Under the pieces are notes generated by a model. It was given only the letters and a program-made list of their open reading frames with translations, had not been told where the DNA came from and did not search any database. DNA of 64,000 nt from Siderastrea radians (taxonomy: Eukaryota > Cnidaria > Anthozoa > Scleractinia > Rhizangiidae). Positions 60,138-64,000 of this stretch are shown here, piece by piece. Made by a program: the position numbers and the translations under genes. The stretch spans positions 23,807,201 to 23,871,200 of the forward strand of contig OZ024890.1 in the NCBI GenBank assembly GCA_964017195.1. The letters are read 5' to 3'. How positions within the stretch are numbered: position 1 is the first letter of the stretch; each line of letters begins with the position of its first letter.

Positions 60138-60440
60138 CTAGTAAAGAAGAAGTTTCTCACTGCCAACGTTTTCATTCAAGGCAGGTTGTAATTCACGGAT
60201 CAACAAAGTCTCTTTTATTTTACAATGTAAATCCAAACGCCCGCTAAGATATCAAAGTGATCCCATTTAATATTGTGACCCGTTGAGGTAATGTGATCAG
60301 CAATCAGCGGCTGATGTATGACAGCTCTTCGTGAGCGCTTTGAAATGTTCAGTCTTTCTGTCATGTAATCGGCGTTTTGTCTTCCCTATGTAAAAGTCAT
60401 CACAGTCCCAGCAGCTTGCCTTGTCAATGGCTTTTGCTGC
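60138..60440 (-). mobile_element. Penelope-like GIY-YIG endonuclease fragment
   Basis: On the minus strand the frame reads CWDCDDFYIGKTKRRLHDR, with the GIY-YIG-type core FYIGKT, then ADHITSTGHNIKWDHF and, after a frameshift, KETLLIRELQPALNENVGSE and a stop at 60138-60140. This is the C-terminal endonuclease of a Penelope-like element; the reverse transcriptase is not next to it. The sequence AACGTTTCGTATGCTTCAAC at about 59968 lies 3' of it. Confidence 0.8.
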
Positions 60441-62204
60441 GAATCTTTGCGGCAGTCCTGTCGCGAATCTTTAACGGTGATTGCCTTGCGACAACTGACG
60501 ATGGCTTTCGCTGCGAAACTTTGCAGCTACTGACGTGAAACTGCTGAGTTCGGTTTTTTTCGATTTATTCCGTCTAGTTGATTGATTTTGTCAAGGTTGC
60601 TCTTAAGTAAGATTTTTTCGTTTTGGCATTGATTCATTTGCTGAGATTTCTGGCAACGAGGAACTGATAATCATGACACACACTGGCCAATCAAATCGGC
60701 AAATGAATCTGCGTTAGTCCGTTTTTCTCCTTGTTGAAACTGGATTACGACTTTTTTACCCGACACTTTTTGGAGGGTTATGAGAATTTGCAGTGTGTAG
60801 CTTGGGCCTCCGGCGGACTACTTGGAAACTGTGAGTACCAATCTTTATTTTTTTCATCTTTGTTTGTTTGTTTATTGCTATGGGATATGCAGTGTAATCT
60901 GAGAGATGTACAGAAAGTCTGTTGGTTAAATGTTAAATGAATTTAGGCACAATTATTGTTTGAAACACTTTTTTGTGTCCAATGTTCACGTGAGTAAAAA
61001 TTCTTCCGGTTGAATTTTTACTAGATAAACTTTTTCACGTTGGGAAGTGCACTTTGCTATGGCACATTCTAACTCTTCAACGACTGTAAACTCTCCAAAC
61101 AATAATAAACAAACAAACAAATAAATAAATAAATAAAAACGTTGTAGTCAACGAAGAGTGTAGCTCATAAATAAATATACCGTTATATTAAATTCCCCCC
61201 CAAAAAATAATGATGTTGCACCCCCCCCCCCCCCCCAAATACAGTCGTTTTCGCAAAGTTCGCTTCAAAAGTTCACTGGCTGGCTAAGAAATGATATACA
61301 TGATCACTTGCTGGCAAACTGGAAATATTTCCTCTACGCTGGCTGGATGTTTCTTTTTTTGGCGATTTCAGTTTTGCTGGCTCGTTGACAAACCTCAGAA
61401 TTGATGCTGGCTGGGATTTTTATTGATTAAAAGCCCTGCTCGCTGGCAGTGAAGAGCGGGTATTTTTTTCCCAGGAAAGTTAAATATTAAACAAGATCGA
61501 CGCGGGGAGCAGCTGATGTTTAGTTCACTCTACAACCGATTTTCCCTGAAACAGTCATTGGGTACTCCTGCCTTGTACACAACTTTAGACATGAGAGAAC
61601 GGTTAAGACGGTCCTTGTAAGGGACTGGTCAATAAGTATAGGGGGGGGGGATGGGCCGGAGCATTTGGAAAAGTGGTGGCCCAAAAATGCATAACCCACC
61701 CCCTCACGTGGGCATAAATTCTGCTGACCCACCCCAAAGTATTGGCTGAAAATAACATGACCCACCCCCCAGGTGGCATCGTCACTTTTTCGTGTTGTTC
61801 ATTCAGATCTTATTTTAATTAATATTATTTAAGTGGATTTCACACGTTAAATATGCACATATAATAATAATACTGCATGTTAACTATACACAATAATTCA
61901 CAATTACAGCCTTGGTAGCTACTATATCAAAATGACCACTTAGATACTATGCAGTGTGCTGAGAAAAGAGTTCACTCAGGGTTTTCGGTAACATTTAAAA
62001 GTATCTGATTCACATAGGTAAAACAAGCAGACATGAGCGCCGAGGGCACAAACATGAGTGCCAAAGGCAACAACTTCTGGGGGATCCGGCGGCATGCCTC
62101 TCCGGGAAAATTTTGAAATTGGACTCTCTACAAATGCCATTTTCTGCGTTCCCTGGCCCAGATTTAAGTGGCTGTCTCCCTAAGATCCTCATAACCCTTA
62201 TAAC
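60441..62204. other. Intergenic DNA without a recognised gene
   Basis: Poly-C runs at 61195 and 61220, a minisatellite at about 61680-61772 and otherwise no recognisable coding exon. An (AAAT)n/(CAAA)n stretch is near 61105-61138. Confidence 0.5.
61680..61772. repeat. Short minisatellite (GGGTGGGT on minus strand)
   Basis: Three imperfect units of about 40-43 bp each containing TGACCCACCCC/ATAACCCACCCC, read as GGGTGGGTYA on the minus strand. Confidence 0.6.
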
Positions 62205-62947
62205 ATAGAGGGCAAAATTACTGATTGCTGATTGGTTGAGACAGGGGGCATTTTTTCTTAATTTTCTTTCCAACGAGGGCAAAATTACTGACTCCTGATT
62301 GGGCAAGCGCCAAAAATACTCGCATTTGATTGGCTAAGCGCGAGAGCGCGCTATTTGGATTTTGTAAGCGTCTTGAAACGAAAAGCAGATTTTGAATTGG
62401 ATTTGAGTTGTTCAACACAAGAATATAGTTTCAGAGTTTAAATTTAGCCGAGTTGGTTGGCAAAAATGGTATGGTAATCGGCTGATAGTTCGAAGAGAAA
62501 TTCCAGAAGGTGAACCTGATCGTTTTACGGGAAACAGCAAATAGTTATTTGTTCTAAAACTACCGAAAACCTTGGTTAATTCAGCGAGGGAGAGGTCGCT
62601 TTGCAACACAGGTAAGCTTAAATAAATTTACTTAGTTTGAGTTTTGAGTGTGAGTTTGTCAACGAACTAGAATTGTAATTATCTCAAAAGATGAACATAT
62701 GCATAAAAGACAGTTTCTTTCTTTGTTCTGGACGCTGAGTAGCAGTTTAATAAACTGCTTGTGTGGAGAATTGTTTATTCTGAGTGCCAGCGGCGGATTG
62801 TGTTTCGACGTGCAATGAAAAGTTTTCAGAAAATTTTGCCCTGTATGTTATAAACAAGTAATCGCATTGAGCCCTCGTAGAATTAAGGATAAATTTTCAC
62901 TTGTATTTTCAAAGTTTTCACAAATTGCCCGAGTCGCGTAGCGACGA

Positions 62948-62984
<37 letters not shown>

Positions 62985-63025
62985 ATTTATCTTTAATTCT
63001 ACTCGGCCTCATGCGATTACATATA
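62205..63025 (-). repeat. Dispersed repeat with terminal hairpin, copy 2
   Basis: Inverted relative to 28617-29421 and matching it over its length. The hairpin end lies at about 62860-63020 and includes CGAGTCGCGTAGCGACGAGG in its loop, a segment shortened in copy 1. Confidence 0.8.
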
Positions 63026-64000
63026 CAAATTGGTCACAAAATAGATTTCCTTCAAATCTTGTATGTGAATTGCACTTTGTCTGGGTACTTTAAAAACACC
63101 TTGCGTTTGGGCTCTAAATGCTTTCTTCAACAGTTTACAAGGGGGTCCCCTGGTGGACAAAAATGCACATTTTATTGGTACAAAAATGCCAATTTTCAAT
63201 AACTTTGGTAACTCCTCACTACACTTAAAATTTGATGCAGGACAAAATTCTACTGTTGGTTGATAAGTACAACTCTTCCTTATCCTACATTGTTACTGGC
63301 ATTTCCATGTAGTTGTTTTGAGTAGTTAAAACAGTTCCTTTTAACAACCCAGTTTAACAGCTTTTAAAAAAGTAGGAAAAATGGGTAAACAAAAATACAT
63401 GTTAACAAAAAGTGAAACCTCATCTAGCAAATTCCTTGCAGTCATGGGAAGTTAAAGACTTGGTCTTAATTATAATAAAATAAAATCGTGCGGCCAGACG
63501 GTTTAAGAACGTGGCGCCGCTTTGAAACACCAGTATTTCTTAATTATGCAAATTACGAACTACAACCTATGCGTGGAATTTAAGAGCAACTGTGATGCGA
63601 GCAATGCTCCCTTACATCAGGAAAACACGAAAATAGTTTCAAACTACAGCAGGACACAAATGTAAACTGATAACATTTCGCATATAGCTTTAATTGAAAT
63701 GTACAGCATTCAAATAGCTCATTAACTATGTTCAATTCACAAGATAAACAAGTTATGAAGTACATGCCACTCGATGATTGCTAATTGCGCTTTACAAAAC
63801 AACCTTGATCTAGAACTATTAATCTGAGAATAAATCAATAAAAGCAAGTCATATTGCCTATATCACAGCCTGTGTTTTGCAAACTTATTTAGCGAACAAT
63901 TAGTGCCTTGCAAAACAATGAAATCAACGAAGGGCATCTTGTTCTGTTTACATTTGCACCCATTACCTCCATTATTCTGTCATCTTCGATCAAATATAGA
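63026..64000. other. Window end; nothing recognised
   Basis: AT-rich DNA without a coding exon or repeat that I can name. Confidence 0.4.

Noticed and set aside
60245..60320. Hammerhead ribozyme expected in Penelope-like elements
   Set aside because: CTGATG words occur, but no complete core with the matching GAAA segment and helices was found by eye.

Overview
The window reads as nuclear DNA of an anthozoan cnidarian, most likely a stony coral. The genes are split by GT-AG introns with exons of roughly 60-400 bp, the intergenic and intronic DNA is AT-rich and crowded with short inverted-repeat transposons, tRNA-derived SINE remnants, CR1/L2-like LINE and Penelope-like fragments, and the three proteins look like non-vertebrate metazoan orthologues. 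No prokaryotic, organellar or viral signature was seen.

Layout. 1-6.8 kb: gene-poor DNA with repeats, a Harbinger-type MITE (3594-4272), a palindromic MULE-type MITE (5776-6065) and one orphan exon-like stretch. 6.8-16.6 kb (minus): a seven-exon gene for a Cwc2-type spliceosomal protein (WW, CCCH/Torus, RRM); its fifth intron holds a decayed LINE. 18.5-20.15 kb (minus): an intronless BBS10-like chaperonin gene. 20.67-44.26 kb (plus): a 17-exon, 977-codon gene for a DEF8-like protein that also carries an N-terminal RUN domain. It is head-to-head with the BBS10-like gene across a 510 bp gap. All exon coordinates given were read from splice signals and preserve one open frame.

The most notable feature is a recent tandem duplication of the 3' part of the DEF8-like gene. 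About 11 kb (about 35.03-46.0 kb, copy A, the last six coding exons) recurs at about 47.3-59.0 kb (copy B). All six exons and splice sites of copy B are intact, but it has lost a conserved zinc-binding cysteine. Because the copies are nearly identical, each acts as the empty-site control for transposons in the other: a TA-flanked MITE and a 4.7 kb block are only in A; a 5.03 kb TIR element, a TTAA-flanked piggyBac-like MITE and smaller pieces are only in B. A collapsed or tandemly placed alternative haplotype in the assembly is a serious alternative to a true duplication.

59-64 kb: MITEs, a Penelope-like GIY-YIG endonuclease fragment on the minus strand, and a dispersed repeat; no host gene recognised. 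The three host genes (splicing, ciliary chaperonin, endolysosomal RUN/DEF8 protein) are housekeeping-type and show no pathway link; the only arrangement suggesting shared control is the divergent BBS10-like/DEF8-like promoter.
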